Shown here one piece after another: positions 17,866 through 26,241 of a stretch of 64,000 bases of DNA; within the stretch, counting starts at the first letter, position 1; every line of letters starts with the position of its first letter. The notes beneath the pieces were generated by a model that was given only the letters and a program-made list of their open reading frames with translations, ran no database searches and was not told the origin of the DNA. A program made the translations under genes and the position numbers. Source of the DNA: Muriicola soli (lineage in GTDB: Bacteria; Bacteroidota; Bacteroidia; Flavobacteriales; Flavobacteriaceae); NCBI RefSeq assembly GCF_004139715.1, contig NZ_CP035544.1:868001-932000 (forward strand), read 5' to 3'.

Positions 17866-19185
17866 ATGGCCCGAACTATCCTGGTAAAAGGAAGCAAGAA
17901 ATTACTCAATGCATGGGCGTTTTACGACTGGGCTAATTCGGTCTACAGTCTAGTAATTGCCTCAGCCATTTTTCCTATTTACTACGGGGCATTATTCAGG
18001 ATTGCGGGGATCGAAAAGATCAGCATTTTCGGAGGCGAGATTGCAAGGGCGCCCCTGATCAGTTATACCACCTCCCTGGCTTTTGTATGTATAGCGCTCA
18101 TCACGCCTTTTATTTCCGGAATTGCTGATTACCTTGGAAATAAAAAGGTCTTTATGCAATTCTTCTGCTATATGGGAGGAATTGCATGTATAGGTTTGTA
18201 CTGGTTCTCTCTGGAACATATAGAGGCGGGTCTTATTTGTTATTTCTTTGGCCTGGTGGGCTTCTGGGTAAGTTTTGCCATCAATAATTCGTACCTGCCT
18301 GATATTGCCTACCCCGAGCAGCAGGACAGGATAAGTGCCAAAGGTTTCTCCATGGGCTATATTGGAAGTGTGATCCTTTTGCTAATCAACCTCGCAATGG
18401 TGATGAAGCCGGCCACTTTTGGGATTGAAGGGGAGGGGGCAGAGCTTCTTGCTATGCGATATTCCTTTGCTTCGGTAGGAATCTGGTGGATACTTTTTAG
18501 TCAGTACACTTTTTATCACCTGCCTAAAGGCAACAAAAGAAAAGGGCCACGAACTCGCGTTATCCTGAATGGTTTCAGGGAGCTTAAAGGGGTATGGCAA
18601 CAGCTGGGAGAACAACAAAGACTGAAACGATACCTGGGAGCATTTTTCGTCTACAGTATGGCTGTTCAAACGGTTATGCTGATAGCGGCCTATTTCGGGG
18701 AGGAAGAGATTAAATGGGGTTCAGGTGAAGAGCGTACAGTGGGACTTATAGTCAGTATTCTGGTGATTCAATTAGTGGCTGTAATAGGAGCCACCTTTAC
18801 CGCCAGAGCTTCTGAGCATTTTGGCAATATCAGAACGCTGGTTGTTATTAATTTCCTATGGATCGGGATCTGTATCTACGCCTATTATGTAACAAGTCCG
18901 ACTGAATTTTACATCGCGGCCGGTTGCGTGGGAGTGGTGATGGGTGGAATTCAGGCCTTGTCTAGATCTACCTATTCCAAATTCCTTCCGGAAACCAAGG
19001 ACACAGCATCTTTTTTTAGTTTTTACGATGTTTCTGAGAAGATTGGCATTATCATCGGTACATTTCTGTACGGTGTTGTGGCTCAATTTACGGGGAGTAT
19101 GCGTAATGCGACCATCTTTTTAGCAATCTTCTTTATCCTCGGGGCGTTTCTGCTCCTCAGGGTCAATAAAAAAGCCCCTGCATAG
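17866..19185 (+). CDS. UMF1-family MFS transporter
   Basis: An integral membrane protein of 439 residues with about 12 hydrophobic helices. NAWAFYDWANSVYSLVIASAIFP close to the N-terminus is the signature of the UMF1/Atg22-like branch of the major facilitator superfamily, as is the loop SFAINNSYLPDIAYPEQQDRISAKGFSMGY. GGIQALSRSTYSKFLPE belongs to the second half. The substrate is unknown; distant eukaryotic Atg22 exports amino acids. The stop codon is embedded in the loop of a terminator hairpin. Confidence 0.85.
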   Translation: MARTILVKGSKKLLNAWAFYDWANSVYSLVIASAIFPIYYGALFRIAGIEKISIFGGEIARAPLISYTTSLAFVCIALITPFISGIADYLGNKKVFMQFFCYMGGIACIGLYWFSLEHIEAGLICYFFGLVGFWVSFAINNSYLPDIAYPEQQDRISAKGFSMGYIGSVILLLINLAMVMKPATFGIEGEGAELLAMRYSFASVGIWWILFSQYTFYHLPKGNKRKGPRTRVILNGFRELKGVWQQLGEQQRLKRYLGAFFVYSMAVQTVMLIAAYFGEEEIKWGSGEERTVGLIVSILVIQLVAVIGATFTARASEHFGNIRTLVVINFLWIGICIYAYYVTSPTEFYIAAGCVGVVMGGIQALSRSTYSKFLPETKDTASFFSFYDVSEKIGIIIGTFLYGVVAQFTGSMRNATIFLAIFFILGAFLLLRVNKKAPA

Positions 19186-19196
19186 AGGGGCCTTTT
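19172..19196. terminator. Bidirectional terminator between UMF1 transporter and GIN protein genes
   Basis: GCCCCT (19174-19179) pairs with AGGGGC (19186-19191) around a six-base loop, flanked by A-rich and T-rich tracts on both sides. The transporter stop TAG (19183-19185) lies in the loop. It serves two convergent genes. Confidence 0.8.
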
Positions 19197-19216
19197 AGAT
19201 TTTAAACTCAGTAGTT

Positions 19217-19945
19217 CTATCCTTTCGAAATATCTCCAGAACCAGACGTTTTACTGTCTATTTTTTCAGGATTTCCCCTGTAGGAGATATCTCCTGATCC
19301 CGAAACCCTCGCCTTAAGGGATTCCCTGGCGGTAACCCTGATGTTGGCGGAACCGGAAACTGTAGCACTGACGTGATTAGCTTCCAGCTCATAGGCATGT
19401 ACATCACCTGAACCTGAAATTTGAACTTCTAAAGTATCGGTATTTCCACTGAGGTTCATATCTCCTGATCCCGAAACAGTTACTTCGAGATTTTCAACTT
19501 CAAGCTCTACCTCCATGTCTCCCGAACCCGACATCCTTGTTTTGAAATCTGATGATTTCAGCACCGTACGCCCTTCCAGGTCTCCTGAACCGGACATACT
19601 TAAGTAGTTAATCTCTTCAACAGGTATGGTGACAGAAATGCCTCCTGATTTCCATGATGAAGGTTGAAGGTTGATCCCTTTTTCTACTTTCACAACCAAT
19701 CTACCATCTTTAACTTCGGTGATGATATATTCTAACAGGTTCTCTTCTCCTTTAATACTTACAGAACCTTCTTTTCCGGAAACGAGCTCCACATCGAACC
19801 ATCCACCCACTGAGACACCTTCGTAATCTCCGGTGATGCGTTCTATGGTAACCACTTCACCATTTCCTTTCACTTTTTTACCCCATTGAGCGCATGAAAT
19901 GTTTGCGAAGATCAGCATCATGCATAGAATTTGTACTTTTTTCAT
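19217..19945 (-). CDS. Secreted GIN domain (DUF2807) beta-helix protein
   Basis: An export signal of about 18 residues ends in NISCAQ; lipidation at Cys18 is possible but the lipobox is not canonical. The remainder is a putative auto-transporter adhesin, head GIN domain (DUF2807): about seven rungs spaced roughly 20 residues apart, most carrying SGSGD (SGSGDLEG, SGSGDMEVE, SGSGDMNLS, SGSGDVHAY, SGSANIRV, SGSGDISY, SGSGDISK). The family is predicted to form a right-handed beta-helix. Function is not established. It is the last gene of a four-gene operon headed by an ECF sigma factor. Confidence 0.85.
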   Translation of the reverse strand: MKKVQILCMMLIFANISCAQWGKKVKGNGEVVTIERITGDYEGVSVGGWFDVELVSGKEGSVSIKGEENLLEYIITEVKDGRLVVKVEKGINLQPSSWKSGGISVTIPVEEINYLSMSGSGDLEGRTVLKSSDFKTRMSGSGDMEVELEVENLEVTVSGSGDMNLSGNTDTLEVQISGSGDVHAYELEANHVSATVSGSANIRVTARESLKARVSGSGDISYRGNPEKIDSKTSGSGDISKG

Positions 19946-19962
19946 TTTTGTGTTTTTTGAGT

Positions 19963-21054
19963 TTATCGTTTTATAAAGGCTACACTACCGTACTCACTCG
20001 AGATAGAAATTTGGTTCCCGCTATTTTCCTTGCCATAATATCCCTTGTAATAACGGTCACTGTTTTTTTCCCGGCTAACCAAAATCTCGAGATCTTCCTT
20101 TCCACTGAAACCGGAATACTCAGCAGTGACCTCGAAGTCGAAATAGTAATTTGAATTGTAACCGATTTTAATTCCGGTGTAATCTGTTCTAATATTGACA
20201 TTGCCGGCATCGGAAGCCATTTCATCGATCTTAATTCCTCCGTAATCCGCATTGATATCGACATTGCCATGAACTTCACCGAGCTGTACATTGACGTAGT
20301 CTCCGTTGCCTGAGACATTGCCTACGCTCTTTACTTCCAGGCTGCCGTAGTCGTTATTGTATTCCAAATTACCCATTTCCCCAACATTAGCGTCAGTATA
20401 ATCTGCATTGATTACCAGGTTCCCTGCTTTTTCGAGCGTAAAACCGGAATAGTCTGCCCTGATTTCACCGCTATTCATATAGCCGATAAACGACTTTGAA
20501 GTATAATCAAAACGCAGGTCATTATTTCTTCCTCTGAGTTCCCCGATCTGCAGCCTGCCGTAGTCACAGTTTATTTTGGCATAACCATCGATACGGTCCA
20601 GAGTGATATTGCCGTAGTCATTGCTCAGGTTTATACTGTTCTTAACAGGAAGTTTAATCGTATAGTCGATCTGCATACTAACCTGATCTTTCTTGCCCCA
20701 ATTCCAGTTCCATCCTTTGTTTTTATTAAAGAGGGTCTCTGCAGAAACCATACTGGTATTGGCATTAAATTCAACGGTGATCTCGTTCAGTTTCTCCTGC
20801 ACTTTTTCTTCGTTGTTCCCATTGGTTTTGATTACAACTTCAATGACGACGCGATTTTCGTTCCAGGAAGCCAGCGAAATATTTCCGTAACTGTTAGACA
20901 CTTTAAGTACGGCATCAGCATTTACTGAATACTCCTTCTTAATGGTCTTTTCTTTGGTGTATTTTCCTTTCATAGGATCCCCGTGGGCACCAGCCAGAAG
21001 CGGTAAGGCACATAAAAAAAGGAATAGCTTTTTAAAGGGTAAAGTTTTCATCAT
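19963..21054 (-). CDS. Secreted DUF4097-like repeat-rung protein
   Basis: A signal peptide (about 1-23, ending LLAGAHG) is followed by an N-terminal beta region with NSYGNISLASWN. From about residue 140, roughly ten rungs of about 20 residues are each marked by an aromatic pair such as DYG, DYT, DYS or DYV (NDYGNITLD, CDYGRLQIG, ADYSGFTLE, NDYGSLEVK, ADYGGIKID, TDYTGIKIG). This is the pattern of DUF4097-type beta-helices. Its start overlaps the end of the anti-sigma-like gene by 23 bases. It probably acts at the cell surface or in the periplasm. An exact role is unknown. Confidence 0.78.
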   Translation of the reverse strand: MMKTLPFKKLFLFLCALPLLAGAHGDPMKGKYTKEKTIKKEYSVNADAVLKVSNSYGNISLASWNENRVVIEVVIKTNGNNEEKVQEKLNEITVEFNANTSMVSAETLFNKNKGWNWNWGKKDQVSMQIDYTIKLPVKNSINLSNDYGNITLDRIDGYAKINCDYGRLQIGELRGRNNDLRFDYTSKSFIGYMNSGEIRADYSGFTLEKAGNLVINADYTDANVGEMGNLEYNNDYGSLEVKSVGNVSGNGDYVNVQLGEVHGNVDINADYGGIKIDEMASDAGNVNIRTDYTGIKIGYNSNYYFDFEVTAEYSGFSGKEDLEILVSREKNSDRYYKGYYGKENSGNQISISSEYGSVAFIKR

Positions 21055-21583
21055 TTTGTTCTTTAAGATTTTTAATTGATTCTACTTTTTGCATTACATC
21101 TTTTAAAAGATCTATACGCATTTGAAAATTTTGAACCATCGCACTAAGGATGATCTTGTAATCACCACCTTCTAGCAAATCGGTTCTCATTTGGTTGTAA
21201 TCTGCCTCCAGGAAGGCCAATTGATCCATGGCATCGGCAATTATTTTATTTGCTTCCGGACCATCCTGCTGCTGTAGCAAGGTGAGTTGTTCTTCAATAA
21301 CGGCTGCAAAATAAAGCTCTGTATTTGAAACTTCTGGGCCCATCTCGGCTAGTGTTTCGTCGGCCGTAGGATTCTGATACAGAGACCCTAGAAACAGGCC
21401 AAACAACAGCGCTACAGAGGCTGCAATGGCAAGGGGTTTCCACCAGGATACTCCACGGGTTGCAGGGGTATTTTGTCCTTGTAGCTTCTCCAGGAATCGA
21501 TCCTGATGCCCTGCCGTTGGTTCTTCCCGATCTAAAACCGGGGATATTTTTTTAAATACATCTTCTATGTCGCTCTTTTTCAT
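21032..21583 (-). CDS. Single-pass membrane protein, probable anti-sigma factor
   Basis: A 183-residue protein with a short charged cytoplasmic N-terminus (SDIEDVFKKISPVLDREEP), one membrane helix (about 50-68, WWKPLAIAASVALLFGLFLGSLY) and a periplasmic helical domain of about 110 residues. This topology and the position directly after an ECF sigma gene (ATGA overlap at 21580-21583) fit an anti-sigma factor. I see no classical zinc-binding HxxxCxxC motif, so it would be a non-ZAS type. It could instead be a partner protein of the downstream surface proteins. Confidence 0.7.
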   Translation of the reverse strand: MKKSDIEDVFKKISPVLDREEPTAGHQDRFLEKLQGQNTPATRGVSWWKPLAIAASVALLFGLFLGSLYQNPTADETLAEMGPEVSNTELYFAAVIEEQLTLLQQQDGPEANKIIADAMDQLAFLEADYNQMRTDLLEGGDYKIILSAMVQNFQMRIDLLKDVMQKVESIKNLKEQNDENFTL

Positions 21584-22137
21584 GATCTAACGGGATCCAA
21601 TTTTTTACGTAAACTTTCTTTTGCTCTTGAGATCATGGTTCTGCAATTGGCATAACTTATATCCATCAGACCGCAAATCTCTTCATAATCATATCCTTCA
21701 ATTAAATGTAAGGTCAGAGAAATTCTGTAATTGTCTTTTAGCGATTTCATCGTTGTCAAAACTTGTTGAGCCAATTGTTCTGTATCAACATCAACCGCCT
21801 CAGATACATCATTATCCCTGACCTTGTAAAGTGTTTCATTAAGGGATACTTCATTCTTCTTCTTACGCGTCCGGTAGCTCACCAGGCTTTTGTTAATGAC
21901 AATTCGCTTGAGCCATGCCCCGAAGGCCACATTACCTTTAAAAGTATGGAGCTTTGTAAAGGCGTTTAGAAACGATTCCTGCATAACATCTTCCGCTTCT
22001 GCGCTGTCTTTTACTATTCTCAATGCCGTATTATACATCGCTTTGTAATATCTTTTATAGATCTCCATCTGTGCCCGTTGGTCTCCCTTCAGACACAATT
22101 GCAATAAGGTCTCAGTATGTTCTCCTACTTGGCTCAA
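21580..22137 (-). CDS. ECF-type RNA polymerase sigma factor
   Basis: Sigma region 2 spans about residues 22-88 (YKAMYNTALRIVKDSAEAEDVMQESFLNAF and WLKRIVINKSL). Region 4 spans about 125-180 (YRISLTLHLIEGYDYEEICGLMDISYANCRTMISRAKESLRKKL). There is no region 3, as expected for an ECF factor. The only in-frame start matching the family N-terminus is a TTG at 22137 (LSQVGEH, read as Met); the nearest upstream ATG is out of frame. It heads an operon with the anti-sigma-like protein and two beta-helix surface proteins, and is divergent from lon. Confidence 0.92.
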   Translation of the reverse strand: MSQVGEHTETLLQLCLKGDQRAQMEIYKRYYKAMYNTALRIVKDSAEAEDVMQESFLNAFTKLHTFKGNVAFGAWLKRIVINKSLVSYRTRKKKNEVSLNETLYKVRDNDVSEAVDVDTEQLAQQVLTTMKSLKDNYRISLTLHLIEGYDYEEICGLMDISYANCRTMISRAKESLRKKLDPVRS

Positions 22138-22354
22138 AAAGTATTCGATTTGTTATATAGATAGCTCAATTTACTCATTGTTACAGTTTTTCTATAAATT
22201 TTGACTTCTTGGCATGGGAATTGACCTTTATAGACGTCTTAAACCGATGAAAAACCTTGAAGATCAGGTTCTTCCTAATGGTGAGAATAAAAAAATTGCA
22301 AATGAAACTAAAAGCCGATCATCTGTAAATGACAGAATGACGGTTCAAAGAACT

Positions 22355-24805
22355 ATGGGAGACGCAAAATTTATACAATTTGACAATATGTCGTTGCAGG
22401 ATATTAATGACGAATCTGAATTAATACCTCTTTTAACTCCGGAGGATGAGGAGGAAATGAGGAATGAGGTACTTCCCGAGACCCTTCCCATTCTACCTTT
22501 GAGAAATACGGTATTATTTCCGGGTGTGGTAATACCAATAACTGCCGGACGTGATAAATCCATCAACCTTATTAAATACGCCAACAAAGGATCAAAAGCC
22601 ATTGGGGTAGTATCACAGAAAGATGAGGAAACTGAAGATCCCGGGGTAAAAGATATCAATACCATGGGTACGGTAGCACGGATACTCAGGGTTTTACAAA
22701 TGCCCGACGGGAATACTACAGTTATCATTCAGGGTAAAAAGCGATTTGAAATTGCTGAAGTCCTAACGGAGAAACCCTATATGACAGCGACTATCAGGGA
22801 AGTGAGTGAAGAGGATGTAGATCAGAAGGGAGAGGAGTTCCTGGCTATAATTGATTCAATTAAAGATATAGCACTAAAGATTATTCAGGACAATCCGAAT
22901 ATTCCCAGTGAGGCCTCCTTTGCAATCAAGAACATAAACAGTAATTCTTTCCTGATCAATTTTGTTTCTTCAAATCTCAACCTCAGTGTGAAGGAGAAAC
23001 AAACCCTTCTTGAAATTGGCAATCTGAAGGATCGGGCTCTTGCTACGCTTAAGCATATGAATGTTGAGCTTCAGAAGCTCGCCTTGCAAAAAGACATACA
23101 GTCTAAAGTGAGAAGCGACCTCGACCAGCAACAGCGTGAATATTTCCTGCATCAGCAGATGAAGACCATTCAGGAAGAACTAGGTGGTGCTTCCTACGAT
23201 GAGGAGATCGAAGAAATGCGCCTCAAAGCCAAAAAGAAAAAATGGAGTGAGAAGGTGAGTACCCATTTTGAGAAAGAACTGGCCAAGATGCAGCGTATGA
23301 ATCCGCAGGTAGCAGAGTACAGTATTCAAAGAAATTACCTCGACCTGTTTTTGGAACTGCCCTGGGAAGAATTTTCCAAGGATAAATTTGATCTTAAAAG
23401 GGCCCAAAAGATCCTGGATCGCGACCATTACGGCCTGGAAGACGTTAAACGAAGAATTATTGAATACCTGGCAGTATTGAAGTTGAGGAATGACATGAAA
23501 TCTCCTATCCTTTGTCTGTACGGACCTCCCGGGGTTGGTAAAACCTCTTTGGGGAAGTCGGTAGCCGAAGCCCTGGGTAGGCAATACGTAAGGATGTCGC
23601 TCGGTGGATTGCGCGATGAAGCAGAGATAAGGGGTCACCGTAAAACGTATATAGGGGCGATGCCCGGCAGGATCATACAGAGTATTAAAAAGGCAGGAAC
23701 TTCTAACCCGGTCTTTATTCTTGATGAGATCGACAAATTATCGAGCAGTTACCAGGGAGATCCATCATCGGCTATGCTTGAGGTTCTCGATCCTGAACAG
23801 AACAATGAATTCCACGATAATTTCCTGGAAATGGGCTATGACCTCTCCAGGGTGATGTTTATAGCAACAGCCAACAATCTTTCATCCATTCAGCCCGCCC
23901 TAAGGGACAGAATGGAGATCATAAACGTCACGGGATACACCATTGAGGAAAAAGTAGAAATCGCAAAAAGGCATCTTTTGCCCAAGCAACTTAAAGAGCA
24001 TGGTTTAAAGGCGAAGGACCTGCGAATTGGTAAACGACAACTCGAGAAGATTGTAGAAGGATATACGCGTGAATCCGGGGTAAGAACCCTGGAGAAACAA
24101 ATCGCTAAAATGGTTCGGTACGCTGCCAAATCAATAGCCATAGAGGAAGAGTACCAGGTAAAAGTGACTAACGAAGTGGTTGAGGAAGTTTTAGGCCCCC
24201 CGAGACTCGAACGTGATAAATATGAGAATAATGAAGTTGCCGGAGTTGTAACCGGACTCGCATGGACCAGTGTTGGGGGAGATATACTGTTTATCGAGTC
24301 GATCCTGTCTAAAGGAAAAGGTCAGCTCAATATTACCGGAAATCTCGGGAAGGTAATGAAGGAATCGGCCACCATTGCCATGGAATACATCAAATCAAAT
24401 GCAGATAAATTTGGGATAGACGCCGATGTGTTCGACAAATACAATGTGCATATTCACGTTCCTGAAGGGGCTACCCCCAAAGACGGGCCAAGTGCCGGAA
24501 TTACTATGCTGACATCTCTGGTTTCCCTCTTTACTCAAAAGAAAGTAAAGAAAAGTACGGCGATGACCGGGGAAATTACCCTCAGGGGCAAGGTCTTGCC
24601 TGTTGGAGGGATTAAGGAGAAGATTCTGGCGGCCAAACGAGCGCGCATCAAGGACATCATTCTATGTGAAGACAACAGAAAGGATATATTGGAGATCAAG
24701 GAAGAATACCTGAAAGGTCTCAGATTTCATTATGTTACCGATATGAGTGAAGTCATCGACCTGGCAATTACCAATCAAAAGGTGAGAAACGCCAAGAAAT
24801 TATAG
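22355..24805 (+). CDS. lon: ATP-dependent protease Lon
   Basis: Degrades misfolded and regulatory proteins in the cytoplasm. I start at 22355 ([15 protein letters not shown]), which resembles the Bacteroidota Lon N-terminus. The same frame stays open to an ATG at 22214, adding 47 residues rich in Lys, Asn and Glu that could be a real extension. From 22355 the protein has 816 residues: LON substrate-binding domain (about 45-250), coiled coil, AAA+ with Walker [10 protein letters not shown] near 389 and a [16 protein letters not shown]-like segment, then the protease domain with catalytic dyad S713 (DGPSAGITM) and K756 (GGIKEK). Confidence 0.95.
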   Translation: MGDAKFIQFDNMSLQDINDESELIPLLTPEDEEEMRNEVLPETLPILPLRNTVLFPGVVIPITAGRDKSINLIKYANKGSKAIGVVSQKDEETEDPGVKDINTMGTVARILRVLQMPDGNTTVIIQGKKRFEIAEVLTEKPYMTATIREVSEEDVDQKGEEFLAIIDSIKDIALKIIQDNPNIPSEASFAIKNINSNSFLINFVSSNLNLSVKEKQTLLEIGNLKDRALATLKHMNVELQKLALQKDIQSKVRSDLDQQQREYFLHQQMKTIQEELGGASYDEEIEEMRLKAKKKKWSEKVSTHFEKELAKMQRMNPQVAEYSIQRNYLDLFLELPWEEFSKDKFDLKRAQKILDRDHYGLEDVKRRIIEYLAVLKLRNDMKSPILCLYGPPGVGKTSLGKSVAEALGRQYVRMSLGGLRDEAEIRGHRKTYIGAMPGRIIQSIKKAGTSNPVFILDEIDKLSSSYQGDPSSAMLEVLDPEQNNEFHDNFLEMGYDLSRVMFIATANNLSSIQPALRDRMEIINVTGYTIEEKVEIAKRHLLPKQLKEHGLKAKDLRIGKRQLEKIVEGYTRESGVRTLEKQIAKMVRYAAKSIAIEEEYQVKVTNEVVEEVLGPPRLERDKYENNEVAGVVTGLAWTSVGGDILFIESILSKGKGQLNITGNLGKVMKESATIAMEYIKSNADKFGIDADVFDKYNVHIHVPEGATPKDGPSAGITMLTSLVSLFTQKKVKKSTAMTGEITLRGKVLPVGGIKEKILAAKRARIKDIILCEDNRKDILEIKEEYLKGLRFHYVTDMSEVIDLAITNQKVRNAKKL

Positions 24806-24881
24806 CAGCACTCATTGGGTATACAATGACTAAATCTAAATTAGGAGGCCTCAGTTCACTCAATCTCCTTATTTTTAGCAC

Positions 24882-25571
24882 ATGAAAAGAATAATCATCG
24901 CCATTGACGGGTATTCTTCCACAGGGAAGAGTACAATGGCGAAACAGTTGGCGAAAGCCCTGGATTATATTTATGTGGATACCGGGGCCATGTACCGGGC
25001 CATAACCCTTTTTGCCATTGAAAATGACCTTATCGGGCCTGCAGGATTCAAGAAAAGTACCTTAATCGGCGAACTTCCCAATTTAAATCTGGAATTTAAG
25101 TACAATGCATCTCTTGGATTTTCAGAGATGTATCTCAATGGGAGACATGTAGAAAAGGAGATCCGCACGCTTGAAGTTTCCCAATTCGTAAGTCAGGTTT
25201 CTGTGGTTCCCGAAGTTCGAGAGAAAATGGTGGCTTTGCAAAAGGCGATGGGAAAAAACAAAGGTCTGGTAATGGATGGTCGCGATATAGGAACTGTGGT
25301 TTTTCCGGAAGCCGAGTTGAAGATATTTATGACGGCCTCCCCCGACATAAGGGCAACGAGACGGTACAAGGAATTGCTGGACAGGGGGGCAGATATAAGT
25401 TTTGAGGAAGTCCTTGAAAATGTACAGGCACGGGATTATATCGATTCGCATAGAAAGTTTTCTCCTTTAAAAAAAGCAGAGGATGCGGTAGTACTGGACA
25501 ATTCTAAACTGAATCAGGACGAGCAGTTTAAACGCGCGCTAGCTCTGGCGGAAGAGAAAATTAAGGAGTAA
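24882..25571 (+). CDS. cmk: Cytidylate kinase
   Basis: Phosphorylates CMP and dCMP to the diphosphates with ATP. The P-loop is IAIDGYSSTGKST (4-16). The substrate region includes YVDTGAMYRAITLFA, then GLVMDGRDIGTVVFPEAELKIFMTAS, with the lid arginines in ATRRYKEL. DYIDSHRKFSPLKKAEDAVVLDNS near the C-terminus completes the family pattern. At 229 residues it has normal length. It follows lon by 76 bases on the same strand but ends at its own terminator. Confidence 0.95.
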   Translation: MKRIIIAIDGYSSTGKSTMAKQLAKALDYIYVDTGAMYRAITLFAIENDLIGPAGFKKSTLIGELPNLNLEFKYNASLGFSEMYLNGRHVEKEIRTLEVSQFVSQVSVVPEVREKMVALQKAMGKNKGLVMDGRDIGTVVFPEAELKIFMTASPDIRATRRYKELLDRGADISFEEVLENVQARDYIDSHRKFSPLKKAEDAVVLDNSKLNQDEQFKRALALAEEKIKE

Positions 25572-25572
25572 C

Positions 25573-25599
25573 AAAAAAGGCGCTTGAGGGCGCCTTTTT
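25573..25599. terminator. Bidirectional terminator after cmk
   Basis: GGCGC (25579-25583) pairs with GCGCC (25590-25594) around a six-base loop, extended by flanking A and T tracts that can also pair. It lies between the convergent cmk and LysM genes and reads as a terminator on both strands. Confidence 0.8.
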
Positions 25600-25603
25600 C
25601 AAT

Positions 25604-25984
25604 TTATATTTTTGGGATCACCAACACCTGATCGGGATGGATTACATCCGGATTTTTTAAAATATCGGTGTTAGCAGAAAAAATCTGCTTATACTTCATA
25701 GGGTCCCCGTAATAATGTTTGGCAATTTTACTTAAAGATTCACCGCTCTTCACTACGTGTCTGTGATAAACGTCCTCATCTGCTACGGTTATATTAGCCT
25801 TAATATCAGAAGGGTTGTCTCCCCCTATTTCTTTTATCTTATCCCATAAGAGGTTTTTTTCATACTGTGTTTTGGCTTCTCCTTTAACCTTTAACACTCC
25901 ATTTTCCTCGCTTACTTTCCCGTCTGCGATCCCCAATTTTTCTCCTAGGGTAAGAACTCCCTGGTACTTGTCTTTTACGCTCAT
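25604..25984 (-). CDS. BON-LysM protein, Kbp/YgaU-like
   Basis: A 126-residue soluble protein without a signal peptide. Residues 1-62 form a BON-like alpha/beta domain (GEKLGIADGKVSEENGVLKVKGEA). Residues 75-124 form a LysM domain (HVVKSGESLSKIAKHYYGDPMKYKQIF...HPDQVLVIPKI). This order and size match the E. coli potassium-binding protein Kbp (YgaU), which is cytoplasmic. Binding of K+ is by analogy only. It is monocistronic and convergent with cmk. Confidence 0.83.
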   Translation of the reverse strand: MSVKDKYQGVLTLGEKLGIADGKVSEENGVLKVKGEAKTQYEKNLLWDKIKEIGGDNPSDIKANITVADEDVYHRHVVKSGESLSKIAKHYYGDPMKYKQIFSANTDILKNPDVIHPDQVLVIPKI

Positions 25985-26095
25985 TGTTTACTATTTAATA
26001 GGTTTTAATATTGCCTTGAAAGATACGAAATCTATAAGGATACGGGGACGAAGCGGTTAAATTGTTAATATTTTTATTGCTGTCTGATGTTTAGG

Positions 26096-26126
26096 TTGTT
26101 AAAACAAGATATAAGTTGTACTTTTG
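26096..26126 (+). promoter_or_regulatory. Predicted Bacteroidota-type promoter of rpsA
   Basis: TTG (26096-26098), exactly 20 bases, then TACTTTTG (26119-26126) matches the Bacteroidota sigma consensus perfectly. Transcription should begin near 26131, leaving a leader of about 110 bases before rpsA, unusually long here and a possible site for autoregulation by S1. Confidence 0.62.
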
Positions 26127-26241
26127 CACACCTTTTTGGCAAGTATTTAAGAGGAAAAGGAAAAGAAAACAAAGGAAAAACATCTTCCATAAGCGTTGTC
26201 TTACTCTTAGAGGTTTATGGGATACAAATTGAGATCAGCAA

